A stretch of 64,000 bases of DNA from Adenanthera pavonina (Eukaryota > Streptophyta > Magnoliopsida > Fabales > Fabaceae): assembly GCA_026686845.1 (NCBI GenBank), contig JAIVEN010000006.1:36688501-36752500 (forward strand), written 5' to 3'. The translations under genes were made by a program, and so were the position numbers. The notes under the pieces were generated by a model, which saw nothing but the letters and a program-made list of their open reading frames with translations, made no database searches and was not told the DNA's origin. Position 1 is the stretch's first letter. Each line of letters opens with the position of its first letter. Of this stretch, positions 47,951 to 60,477 are shown piece by piece.

Positions 47951-50342
47951 TGAAACATCAAATTGTATAAAATCGTGCTATCCAAGTCCAATTTAATCAT
48001 AGTTTAGCACAATTTAGAGCTCAAATGTGGGCATGTATAAAATATATGCAATATTATTCACATGTGTTTTTTGAGAGAAAGAAACACAAAATTTGGCAAA
48101 ATTGACTTGCTGGGCAGAAGCATATCCCTGGTAGCCTTGACACACATTGATCCTGTTCAGCATGCAAAAAGAAAATAGAATCACTCCGCATTCAACAGCA
48201 TCAAGCATCATATGCGATCGAGAGGACGTAGGCAACAATAATAGATTTACTCATTTCTATATATAATTTTTTGTTGTCGCACACACACAGACGCACTCAT
48301 AAATCATAATTAAATTGGTTTTATAGATTGAATTCACTCGCAAAATTCTCTTTTTGAAAGCTTAGCTTCTTTTTCCAACTTTGCATGACAGAGCGGAGAT
48401 TTAAACTTAAAATCAGTTACGTACAATTTTCTTCTCGTTGTGACCAGCCTAATTTCTAACTTTGTTAATAAATTGAAAATGTTTGTGTTAAGAATGAAAC
48501 ACCGATACTTAAAAAAAGTAGATATACCCATATCTGATATATGATACGATACTCGTACCGTACTTATGCATACGTATCCATCTGTATTACTTTGTACCTA
48601 TTTGTATTACTTTAAATTTTTACATTAAAATAAAGTTATTTGAAATTATTATAAATATTTTATGATTTATTTTAACATCTATACTATACTTTTTAGAATA
48701 TTTAATACCCATTTTTATTTTAATAAGTAAATATATTAATTATACATATAAATAATATTATATATGTATAAATATTTCTCACACCCATATCTTAAAATTT
48801 TAAAAAATGTCGTATATTTCGTATCATGTCATATTATATCCGATACATATATCTGTATCGATGCTACATAGGTGTTAATAAAGATAAATATATTTTATAA
48901 AATGAGATATATGTAGTTAGAGACTATATATATATATATGTGGAACATACTATATAGAGAATTATAATGGAGGTAGTTATTTTTCCAAAGATCCAAGTGT
49001 GAATAAAGTATCTCTAGTGGTTGCTGTCCAAAGACATTTCCTTTTGTATTTCTCTTCGGACACATGACATAAATTATCAAACTATATATCAACATATGAA
49101 TTGAACCAATCTCTTACCAATTATTGTTATATATTAATATTATCGTTATTTTCATTATTAGACACAAAACACAATGCATAATCCCAACCCCTACCATACT
49201 AGCTGATTGATTTTTTTGGGGTAAAACTATTTGTTATCTATTTGCTATTTTGGGTTTCAACTAATTTAGATTGAGCTATATCAAATCTCAGATAAAGGAA
49301 AACTCTTTTAAAAACGTTTGCTATGTTCACATAGTTTTAAATTCCATTACTACAGTACTAACTGATTAATTTAGTTGGCCTTTATGATTGACTATATTTA
49401 GTTGGTGTTTTTTTAATTTTAAACATTTTTATCATGTATATATATAAAGATTAACGATTTTTTGAATCTTTTGATTGTAAACTTGAGGCATGAATTAACT
49501 AAAATATTTTTTTATTTCAAACATCGTGTTTGTGTATTAAAAAATAATCATTGTAAATTTTGAAGCAATTTTTTTTCTATATATGTATACGATACTTTTT
49601 TATGTTCTTCAATCTCTCTTTCATTGGTGGCCAAAGAAAAATCTCTCTTCCATCACCTGGACCATGATATTTCCTTTTTAGTGAATTGGATTCTCTTTTC
49701 ATTTCATATATTTTCTTTTCTGGCAAAAATCATTGTGAAAGTGGGAAGAAAGAGAAGGGGAAGGACCACTGATCATGTAATTAGTTTTTTGTGATGAAGA
49801 CTGACCATGATAATTATGGTTGCACTTATCAATGAAGGTATGAGAAGAAAATTAAGATAGAAACGACAGTTAAGCTTGCTGACAAGAGACTCGATATTTT
49901 TTAAGAAAAGTTTCCACTTCGAATCTGTAGATTAAAAAAAATTATGCTTGGAGATTTTTTTTAATTGGGATCTAATGTGAATCAAGTCTAAATTATTCTT
50001 TTCATTTTTATCTATAATTCAATATTTTAACATACAAATTAAGAAATATAATTAATTATATTTCTTAATTTTAATACTAAAATCTTATACGGAAAATAAA
50101 AAGAAACAAAAGGAGAATCTAAAATAAGAATAACTAGCAATGCATTTGTGTGATGCACAAGATATTCTAATAAATCAAACTTATAAAATATATTTGATAT
50201 AAAAAATATGTAATAACACATTTGCTAATGTAATATATACAAAACTGAGTATAATTTGAGAACATTCTGCAAGTTTCAATTATAATAACAATCTCGTTTC
50301 ATATAATATGTGATGCATGAACTAAGATGATTGCCCTATTTG
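47951..50342. other. Intergenic, no gene seen
   Basis: AT-rich DNA. A short MITE-like inverted repeat lies at about 49991-50123 (ATTATTCTTTTCATTTTTAT ... AAAAAGAAACAAAAGGAGAA). No coding sequence is recognised. Confidence 0.5.
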
Positions 50343-50387
50343 CACTACACCAAAAAATAAAATAGTTAGCATTTATTTTTGAATTTT

Positions 50388-50735
50388 ATTGGCGTTTAAA
50401 AACGCCAACTATTTGAGCACCGATAAAAAGAAAAAATTTTAGTTGGCGTTTAAAAAACGCGAACTAAAGTTGACTTTAGTTGGCGTTTATGCTGGAAATG
50501 CCAACTAAAGTACCCGTTTTGTTGGCGTTTCTGAAACAAACGCCAACTAAAGGTGGTACTTTAGTTAGCGTTTATGAAACAAACGCTAACTAAAGTATCC
50601 CTTTAGTTGACGTTTATGGCACAAACGCCAACTAAAGTATCCCTTTAGTTGGCATTTTTAGCACAAACGCCAACTTTTCTTTTTTTATTATTTTTAAAAA
50701 AAAAAGGCCTTTGTTGGCATTTGTTTAAATAAATG
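50388..50735. repeat. Left subterminal hairpin array of CACTA element 1
   Basis: About eight short inverted repeats follow one another, each with a stem of the form TTTAGTTGGCGTTT...AAACGCCAACTAAAG and a loop of a few bases. In CACTA transposons subterminal repeats are binding sites for the element's DNA-binding protein (TNPA in En/Spm). Here each site is doubled as a dyad. Confidence 0.85.
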
Positions 50736-52094
50736 CCAACAAAAGCTAATATTTTTTTTAAAAAAATATACATATATATAACTCTATTGAACTTATTAAC
50801 AAAAAAAGCATATATTACATTAAAAATTATACATTCTAACAATAAAATTGTAATTAAATTAATAAAAAAATTTACCATTCAATTTCTAGAATAAAACTTT
50901 ACATTTTTTTTCAAAGTGTTTGTTTCCAAACTAGAAAAAGAAATGTACATTTTATCTACTCTATCTGATATGACAAAAATGAACCCAACCTTGTATTCCT
51001 ATTTTCCATTTGATTGAATGAAAAGGACACCATGCAAATTTATTATACCTCCAATGATAGTTGCATTCCCGTCCTTTAAAATGGGTATAGCTTCACCAAT
51101 TACCATACTCTCATTTATGTAACTTGAGCCACATGTAACGATGCCATCATGACCCAGCATAGGCTTCTCTTCCAATTCCTCAAAAGCAAAACACGCATCA
51201 TCTGCAAGGCTGCTTCCACAATTTTACTAAAATAGAAAAAAGGGGTTTCTCCAAATTTTACACATACACCCGAACGGTTCAAGCATGAACAATTAATGGT
51301 CGTTTACTCACGTGTGTAAGAAAAATCAAAACCTGTCAAGACCCAGCATAGGCTTGTTATCATCCAACAGCAAAAAATTATGCTGAAACAAAACCCACAT
51401 TTTCATATGTTGTACAAATTAACCATAACACAACTAATTATAGTTCATACTTTAAAGAGTAAACACAATTAATATATATTATCTATCTTACGTGATAAAT
51501 GCAGGACGCCAATGCAGCATCAGTAGAACTGAAATGTTTGAGGAAATTAGCGAACTTCTAGACAACTGAATCATTGGAAAAAAAAAAAAAGAACCAGTGA
51601 GCAGTAGAGAGATAATTGAGAGGAGATGACCTTGCATTTGAGAATCGGGGTAGCGAAGAACTCGACCTCGAAATCGGAGGGGAAGGAATGTGATGGCGAA
51701 GGTGATCAGAGGTAAGAATGGTGGTGGCGACCTCTCAAGCGGATGTTTGGAAAAGGAGGAGGCTAGGAGAACTAGATCTGAAAAAGAGTGGCAAAAGAGG
51801 ATGTTTGGCCATGAGGCAGGGAGTGAAGAGGGAGGTGAGAGAGGACCATTCGACCGCCACAGGGTAGAGAGGGAAGGGCGAGGTGAGAGAGGATCATCTG
51901 GTTGCTGCAAGGTAGAGCGTAAAGAGGGAGGTGAGAGATCGGAGTCCTAAGGCAGAGAAGGGAAAAGAAGACGCAGACGCAGATTAAAAAAAAAGAGAAA
52001 AGTAAGGAGTAAAAACAAAGCCGTTGGATTGTTTTTAATCAAGGGTTCAAATTATTGATCCGTGCCTTACAAAAAGTTGAAGAAATTTTTTTCT

Positions 52095-52558
52095 TGGCAT
52101 TTCTTTCCTAAACGCAAATGAAAGTATATTTTTAAATGGCGTTTACCATATAAATGCCAAGTAAAGATCATACTTTAGATAGCGTTTATTTTACAAACGC
52201 TAATTAAAGTATTTTTTCTTTTTTTTTTAAATTTTAAATCGTTTTAGTTGGCATTTCCAGAAGAAACGCCAACTAAAGTAACCTGCTTTAGTTGGCGTTT
52301 ATTCTAGAAACGCCAACTAAAGTATTTTTTATTTTTTTTTATTTTTTAAATCATTTTAGTTGGCGTTTCTTCTGAAAACGCCAACTAAAGTTACTTACTT
52401 TAGTTGGCGTTTATTCAAGAAACGCTAACTAAAGTATTTTTTCTTTTTTTTTTTAATTTTAAATCATTTTAGTTGGCGTTTCTTCCAGAAACGCCAACTA
52501 AAATCACTTGCTTTCTCCGTCTATTTTAGTTAGCGTTTTCTTAGGAAACGCTAACTAT
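52095..52558. repeat. Right subterminal hairpin array of CACTA element 1
   Basis: About eight hairpins of the same family, with spacers of T-rich DNA. Stem variants include GTTGGCG/CGCCAAC and GTTAGCG/CGCTAAC pairs. Two outer copies (near 52095 and 52137) are more decayed. Confidence 0.85.
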
Positions 52559-52591
52559 TTAGCGCCATTAAAGCCCAAAATTGGCGTAGTG

Positions 52592-53934
52592 TTGATTGTA
52601 TAGTAATTATTAAATATTCATTTATTGCCATATGTAACTAGAATTGAGAATGTGTTGCTCTTCCTCCATGGAGGAATAATGAAGTTATACTACTAAGCCC
52701 AACATTTACAACAATTTAAGACTAATAAAAAGACAATTTAAAAAAAAACTTATGGTAGATTTTCTCATAATAGATTGACCTGTGTAACTCATAACTTATA
52801 ATGGATTTTCTTATAATAAGTTGACCCATATAACCCATGATTTATAATAAGGTGACTGGTTTGACTCATTTAATTCATAATAGATTAACGCATTCAATTT
52901 GTAATTTGTAATGGGTTGACTCATTCAACCCATTATAACAACTCTACTATAAATCCCCTAGTAATTAAGTTACAAACATTTTTTTAATGACTAATATCAC
53001 CATAAAATCAGTAGTGTTTGATTTTATTATTGATGATTGTTTGCCACTTGACTACACGGTAAGCGCATGAATCATGACAAACAACAAAGTGATGAGAAAA
53101 GTATTGTTCATACAAGGATTTGTATAAAAAGCGGTCAAATATTAGATATTGCATTTTTTATTAATTCAAGCAAGGCAAAAGTATGGTTATCTATCTAAAG
53201 AAAATCTAATGCAAAAAAGAATACTGAAACAAAAGCATAGTTGATTTCAAACTTTTGGAAATGCAAAGAAGTCTAGGATTATTTTTTCCTCTATTATTTC
53301 TTGAATACCCAATTAACCTCCTTTTATATTTGCTCTTAATGATAAATTATGCTATTCAAGAGCACTAATTTACCTATAAGTGTTCTCTTGAATCTCCAAA
53401 TAGGTATTTAGTCTAATTAATTACTTAATCTCTTAATTAATTAATCAAACCCTCAATTACAATTCAAACCCTAGAATGACTATGTGATACTAATGAATAT
53501 ATCTCTACCCCACCAACAAAATTACCATAAACTCAACATCACAAGTTTCATGTTCTCATATGATTTAACCTAAGTTCTACACACAACCTAGTTCTCTCAA
53601 GCATCAATCAAGTGAACAAGACAATCCTTTTAGTTGCCAAGCAACAAGAAGGATAAAACATAGCATTAAATCAATAAAAATATATCATTAATAAAAAATA
53701 TAAAGAAGAAATGAGTTTTCAATCCATATATAAGAGTTCAAAATAATCCTAGAAATGAAGTAGCTAACCACTCATGTTCAACAAAACCATAAAAAAATAC
53801 ATCCAAGCCATTACAATCATTTAATACAAGCAAGGAAAGGAAGAAGAAGATGAAAAGTCAAACAAGGAAGCACAAATCTCTCCAATGCTCCAAGCCCTAG
53901 CTTTAATCTCCACTAAGAGCCAAATCTTAACACG
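52592..53934. other. Intergenic, non-coding repeat DNA
   Basis: A degenerate tandem repeat of the type TAATGGGTTGAC(C/T)CATTCAACCCAT with units of about 50-60 bp lies at 52750-52940. The rest, together with 60786-62985, has the look of the long non-coding body of an LTR retrotransposon (A-rich on the plus strand, no frames) that CACTA element 2 entered. That reading is tentative. Confidence 0.35.
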
Positions 53935-53998
53935 TATTACACTAAAAAATAGAATAGTTGGCATTTATTTTTCCTCTTTATTGACATTTTCAAAAATG

Positions 53999-54422
53999 CT
54001 ATCCATTCCAGCGCTGATAAAAAAGGGATACTTTAGTTGGCGTTTGTAATTAAAATGCCAATAAAAGTTACCTTTAGTTGGTATTTCCTATACAAATACC
54101 AACTTAAAGTGTACTTTAGATGCCGTTTGTTTTCACAAACACCAACTAAAATGTCCATTGTAGTTGGCGTTTGTACGTGATATGTCAACTAAAGTTAACA
54201 CTTTAGTTGGCTATCCATTCCAGCGCTGATAAAAAAGGGATACTTTAGTTGACATTTGTAATTAAAATGCCAATAAAAGTTACCTTTAGTTGGTATTTCC
54301 TATACAAATACCAACTTAAAGTGTACTTTAGATGCCGTTTGTTTTCACAAACACCAACTAAAATGTCCATTGTAGTAGGCGTTTGTACGTGATACGTCAA
54401 CTAAAGTCAACACTTTAGTTGG
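53999..54422 (+). repeat. 212-bp tandem duplication in the CACTA 2 subterminal region
   Basis: Two copies (53999-54210 and 54211-54422) both start CTATCCATTCCAGCGCTGAT and differ at only a handful of sites, for example TTGGCGTTTG versus TTGACATTTG. The duplication doubles the number of hairpins at this end. Confidence 0.85.
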
Positions 54423-54499
54423 CATTTCCTTTGGAAATGCCATCTTTCGTGAAATAAGCTTTAGTTAGTGTTTCCATATAAACACCAACTAAAGCCATA

Positions 54500-55237
54500 T
54501 TTTTTTTTAAAAGTCAGTTTATTTTGTTCCTATAACTTGTATTTTTTTAAAAAAAAATGGAATAATGAAATAGTCCAATATACATATCTTAGATATGATT
54601 AACAGATAAATTCACTTGAATTTACACATTAGCAAATGATCATGTGAAATATAAGATAATAAAGGATAACTATTATTAGCCAAATGGTAATACATTATCA
54701 GGAAAAAATATGAAAACTAGATATTTTTTCAGTTTAACTTAAAAGCAAATTAAAACAAAACAAAAGAAAAAATGGAAGACAGAGCTAGAATAAGAATGAC
54801 TCTTCCTCACCCACACACCCCATTTAGAAAACAAGATCATGAACCACTAAAGTTAAGAACAAACGAAATGTTTCAAAGCTCATAGCATGGAATCAAACTG
54901 GAGTATGTGTATATATATATATATAATCAACAAACAAATAATCACATTCTTTAATGAATTTACATGACCATAAAGTCAGTCAATAACTTAATATCAACAT
55001 GTATGGTTGTAAATACAAATTAAAAAAGTTAATTCTATATCCTTTTCAAGTGAGATATTGAACAAGTATTACCCATTGATCTTTCTGTCATATCAAAATT
55101 GTTTCTTCTAGTCCACAATCAAATCCTATTTCCCATCTTTACCATAGCTATCTTTTAAGGTCACTATCTGATTTAAAACAAGTTTTTTAAGAGAGGAATC
55201 CTGGTCAACTGCAAAATAACCTGGAATTGCAGATACA
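54500..55237. other. Inner part of CACTA element 2, no gene seen
   Basis: AT-rich DNA without open frames, including a (TA)n run near 54910. Nothing else is recognised. Confidence 0.45.
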
Positions 55238-55440
55238 CACTACTACACTAAACACTTTTTAGATCAGTTAAAATGGACTTTGTAGATCGGTTCTGGAGTA
55301 GATGTAGAAGTGGCTGATGTAAAAAATATCACTTTCTAGATCGGTTGTATAACCGATCTATAAAACATTTTCTAGATCAGTTGTTTTAAACAACCAATCT
55401 TAGTTTGACTTTTTACTCAAAACCAATCTAGAAAGTCCTT
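55238..55440 (+). mobile_element. Left end of a second CACTA family (nested)
   Basis: CACTACTACACTAAACAC is followed by a different set of subterminal repeats with the core TTTCTAGATCGGTT and its inverse AACC(G/A)ATCTA. The corresponding right end was not found before 60480, so this copy is truncated or rearranged. Confidence 0.6.
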
Positions 55441-56087
55441 TGTTTAAAAAAAAAAATAGCTATATGTATATGCAATCCTACCCTGTTACCCTACTGAACC
55501 CGTTGACAAGAAAAGATATATTACAATAAGTATATGACCTAGCAATTCAATTATATTTCAGTTCGATGGCCTTGGCCAAAAATATATATATATATATATC
55601 AGTTTAGTTTTTAATATACTAACACATAGTACATTCTAACTAATATGACTAATATGATGGTTCTAACATCAAAATTCTAGACAAAACCTAATAATTATAC
55701 ATAGATGCTCATCCATTGAAGCAATTATATCTCCCCCATTATAGCTTCCAATTAAGCCCAATCATCTTACATTGCAGGGAGGATTGGTTCCCATTTAAGG
55801 CCTTAAGTAGCTAGCTCTTCCCATCCAATATAAATCCAAATACTTCCTAGCTATCAAAATCAACATGAATGTCAGATTGACACAGATATTCAACTTTAGC
55901 ATATCAGATAACAACTACATGAAAGAATTGTGTAATAGAAGATTAATTAAGCCAAAATGCTATTTGTCGACCCACAAGTTGATTAGTGTTGTAGAACCAA
56001 GTGATTTACAAGCTAATCCAAATCGGTTAATATAATCATGCATATTGCTTACCTAATTAGAACCCTCTAAAGATATACATAAATGTA

Positions 56088-57340
56088 GGAAAAATTAACC
56101 TTTTAGTCCCTAAACTTTGCATCAATTTTGAAATCAGTCCCTGAACTAATTTTTTTTAGATAATGCTCCCTAAACTATTTAACTGTGGCATAGTTAGTCC
56201 CTCAACTTTGCATCGATTTTGAAATCAGTCCCTGAACTAATTTTTTTTAGATAATGCTCCCTAAACTATTTAACCGTGGCATAGTTAGTCCCTCAACTAT
56301 CATATTGTTTGTAAATTAGTCCCTATGAGTGTCACGTGGCAAGATTGATATGAAACGGTGCTGAAGTAATAAATAGAGTTACTGATGCGGCAGACACATA
56401 GGTAAGAGGTGCTGACTAGGATTAAAGAGTAGCTGATTTTAGTCCTTATATTTTACCATAATTTATAATTTAGTCCTTAAACTTTATTATTTTTCTTATA
56501 TTCATCCTCAAACTTTATGTCTTTTTAAATAGTCATCATTCAACTATTTAGGGACCATTTAATCCTAATCAACATTCCTTATAATTAAAATATATTTCAA
56601 TTTGTCAAACTTACTTTTACAAAAAGAATATCCAAACATATCATCTTCTAACAAACTTACTTTTATCCAAACTTTATTTTTACAAATTTCATTTATTCTA
56701 ACTTACTTTTACAAATGAAATTTATAAAAATAAAGTTTGGATAAAAGTAAGTTTGTTAAAAGATGATGTATTTGGATATTCTTTTTATAAAAGTAAGTTT
56801 GATAAATTGAAATATGTTTTAATTATAAGGAATGTTGACTAGGATTAAATGGTCCCTAAATAGTTGAATGATGACTATTTAAATAGACATAAAGTTTGAG
56901 GATGAATATAAGAAAAATAATAAAGTTTAAGGACTAAATTATAAATTATGGTAAAATATAAGGACTAAAATCAGTTACTCTTTAATCCTAGTCAGCACCT
57001 CTTACCTATGTGTCTGCCGCATCAGCAACTTCGTCTGCCACATCAGCAACTCTATTTATTACTTCAACACCATTTCATATCAATCTTGCCACGTGACACT
57101 CATAGGGACTAATTTACAAATAATATGATAGTTGAGGGACTAACTATACCACGGTTAAATAGTTTAAGGAGCATTATCTAAAAAAAATTAGTTCAGGGAC
57201 TGATTTCAAAATCGATGCAAAGTTGAGGGACCAACTATGCCATAGTTAAATAGTTTAGGGAGTATTATCTAAAAAAAATTAGTTCAGGGACTGATTTCAA
57301 AATTGATGCAAAGTTCAGGGACCAAAAGGTTAATTTTCCC
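56088..57340. mobile_element. Palindromic (foldback) Mutator-like element with 10-bp target duplication
   Basis: The two arms (56088-56693 and 56715-57340) are inverted copies of one another with few differences, separated by a loop of about 21 bp. The outer ends are GGAAAAATTAACCTTTT and, read inverted, GGGGAAAATTAACCTTTT. CATAAATGTA is duplicated exactly on both sides (56078-56087 and 57341-57350). Both arms contain the same 91-bp internal tandem duplication. The right arm is 20 bp longer because of a small duplication near 57020-57055 (CAGCAACT...CTGCCACAT). There is no coding capacity. The element sits inside CACTA element 2. Confidence 0.9.
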
Positions 57341-57350
57341 CATAAATGTA

Positions 57351-60300
57351 TTATTAAATATTTGATTTGCTTGAGTGGAGAAAGTGATCTATTAAGTTGT
57401 GAAAAAGACATTTGTTTATGCTTTCCTGACCCTATACTCTATTCTTGCAAAATTTTCTGCTTTTCAGGCCATTTATATATATATATATTATACTCATAGT
57501 GGCACATGAAATTGGTGACCTCCTTCTATAGTTATTACCTAGAAACTTCTCTCAATAAATTTTCTTTATCGATGTAGTTATATACCTGTAAGGCTATAAC
57601 ACTTATTATATATAGCAAAGGATATTCACAATCTTAATTTGTAGTTCAATATACTATACAAATCATATTTAAACACAAGAGTGCCGTATAAAATTTCTAT
57701 GATTATTCAATTATTTGCTTAAATCCAAATTAATGGTAATTTCATATTGACAGGTACATAATTGAAATTTCATCTAATTAGAACCATGTAATCTTTCTTT
57801 TAATAAAACATTACTCTCAAAGTGTAAATGGAAATAACTTGTCTCAAACCTGTTCAATAAGTAAAATCATTAGAGAAAGTTTTGAAAGACAACAGTGCAT
57901 TGAAGAAGATATGGTTCAGTAATGAGTATGCAAATATCTGACAGTCATCATGCATCCAAAGTTTAATCACACTATTATATTAATAAACAGGCTAGCACAG
58001 ACTACTAGGTTATACAAATAACATATGAAATTTCTAAGGAATCCATTATGTGGTAAAGTCCATATAGATGGGAATTTCAGTTAGAGAAGTACAGATTTGT
58101 AATTCCATTGAGTATTATCTATCTCAATTTAGTTTAATAAGAACCAAAAGCATAGGAGAAAAGTATGCAATGAAAAGAAGAGTCACCTTCAGTGATTCTC
58201 AGTGACATGCTTAAGCTCCTTGAGAATCACTGGTTAACGTGGGTACACATTAGTCTCCAAAATATACTACCACAGCATAAACACAAATCAATCCTAATCC
58301 GGGAATGTATAGCATAGAAGGGAAGGAAAGGAAAGAGAATAGATGGCATAAATCAATCTTGATCTTTTTGAAGCTAGGCTCCATTATCCTCAAACTAGTT
58401 TGGATCAAGTTTTGAATCTATACATAGGCAAGCAGGGGAAGTTGATAAAACCTAACTTTAGAGTCAAGCAGGGGAACTAGGGAATAAATGGAATTAAACA
58501 ACAACTTGACTCCAATATCACATCCAAAAAAATGTTATAATTAATTATCATATACAGGTACTAGCCAAACAAAAAGAAAAATTAACATCTACATTGGGCG
58601 GGAGCAATTGATGCTGAAATATAAATCTCAAGCTTGCAAGCGGCATTACAAGTCAGTTTACAATGCTCATATATATGCCAATTTAATATTAAGTTTAACT
58701 ATCATACAAGTGCTTCCTTAAAAGCTTCTAACACAATACTTAAATGTCAATGTAACAGGAGTGTTTACTTTATTCGATGAAACCTTGAAGTGATGAAATG
58801 ATCTTAACAGAAAAGAAGTGAAAAATCCTAATGTGTTCTGAAATTTAAGAGCACTACATCTATCTTTTCTAAAACCATTCAGATTAATCTTCCATTTATG
58901 TGTACTCTATTTTTTTCTATTGTAGGGGAAGAAATGGATGCAGGTGTCCCTGCAATCTTTGATGATGTAACTCACTAAAAAATGTAGTGCAAACCTTTTC
59001 TCTAGAAATGGAAGAAGATTCTTTCCTCTGAATTTGCTATTTTTCTTTTTTATCATCATTGAATCCTAGAACTCCAAAACAATGCAAAATTTAGCTTGTC
59101 CAAAAATGTTGACATTATTTGACCACAAAAAATTTAAGAAATTCAAAATTCAAAATACTCCTAAAGATAGTTACTATTTCTTTCTAAAAACTTACTTTTG
59201 TACCCTGCAATTGAAAATTCTTTAGAATCATTATTCTGTTTGGAACTGTAATTAATTATTAATAAACAAAATCATTTTCTTTATAAACAACTTGTTTTGG
59301 TTCTTCTAATCCTCTAGCATCTTCCTGAAAGGAAACAACGAACAAAATCCCAAGCATTAATTAAATATCCAATTCAGAGGAAGAAATTTATCTGATTAAC
59401 ACTAGAACAGTAGAAATCAGAAGTTTAAAAATGTTGAACTCTAATTCCTCTTACTTTTTTTTTTGTCAGTAGTGAAACTAGATGAATGACAAACAACTAA
59501 AAAAAGCAATGATGAGAATCTGATGATAGCGGAGCAGGATTCTTACAATACTCGATAAATCTTCCACAAACTCATTCGAACCTGAAATGAAATTTGAATA
59601 GTTAGTAGTGACAACAAATATAAAGCAACCTTACACCATATAAAATAATATACATATTACGTAAGATTGCAAGTAGGCATGGCAGAATAAAATGAGAGGA
59701 GGAGCAAAGAGAGGATGAGAATCTTCTAGCGTCGAAGAAATTGAATCATTGACGGAATGAGTGGGAAATGGAAGTGGCTTGAAGGGTTGAAGACAATCAA
59801 AACACATATAGGGTCAATAAGAAGATCATTAAAAAAAAAATAAAATAAAATTTACTAACCTCTTCAGCAGTAATAATTGCTTTGACATGCCGAAATCCTA
59901 AAATCACAACAAATGAGGACAAAAATTAAAAAGGGAATGGAGAAGCTTAATCCCAAAAATAGAAAAACAAAGTACAAAGAAAAAAAAATAGAGTGGAATG
60001 TCAAAATTAATGAGGGTACCTCCAAGTTAAGAATAACAGCTTTTTCTCGACCCAGTATTGTAGACGGATAAGAAAGTAGAGGATCGAGAATCCGAAGATC
60101 ACAAAGCTATGATGTTGACGGTGTGACGAAACTGTGATATAGGTGGTGAGAGTGAGAGATCTAAGATATCAAGGGTGAAAGTGAGAGATCTGACACAAAG
60201 ATGATTTAGGGCTTAGGGTTTGAACCCATTCATTTAAATTAAATCTCTAACACAAACTCACCTCAAGATGCAGAAAGAAGAGAAGATGGAAAACAGACGA

Positions 60301-60470
60301 GTATGGCAGGCTTAAGGGAAGACAAGAAGGATGGACTGAGAGTTGCACAGTGGGGGAACAAAGTGCCAAGGCTTGAGGGATCGAGGAGTCTATCACGAGG
60401 ACAAGGATGAGGGTGAAGGAGCGACGACTCTAGCTTATTACGTAAATTAAGTAATTTAAATATTTTTTAA
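57351..60470. other. Inner part of CACTA element 2, no recognised gene
   Basis: No open frame of family-like character is present. GC-richer blocks at about 59690-59800 and 60040-60430 alternate with AT-rich spacers, and sequences like GATATTAGGTACCT/AGGTACC near 60015 could be splice-type boundaries of a decayed minus-strand transcript. This cannot be settled by eye. Confidence 0.3.
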
Positions 60471-60477
60471 ATAAATT

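Larger units (their letters stand above)
50343..52591. mobile_element. Non-autonomous CACTA (En/Spm) element 1
   Basis: The element begins CACTACACCAAAAAATAAAA and its other end, read inverted, begins CACTACGCCAATTTTGGGCT. TTG is duplicated on both sides (50340-50342 and 52592-52594), the 3-bp duplication expected of CACTA transposons. The inner 1.3 kb (about 50740-52080) has no transposase. It holds AT-rich sequence and a GA-rich stretch (51600-51960) with open frames on both strands that look like low-complexity artefacts. About eight palindromic subterminal repeats lie at each end. Confidence 0.9.

Noticed and set aside
50388..50735. A CRISPR-like or satellite array of evenly spaced repeats
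   Set aside because: The repeats are palindromic, differ from one another, lie only at the ends of an element with CACTA termini and a 3-bp duplication, and the genome is that of a plant.
51488..51950. Open frames on both strands within CACTA element 1
   Set aside because: They arise from GA-rich, internally repetitive DNA and encode low-complexity peptides without family features.
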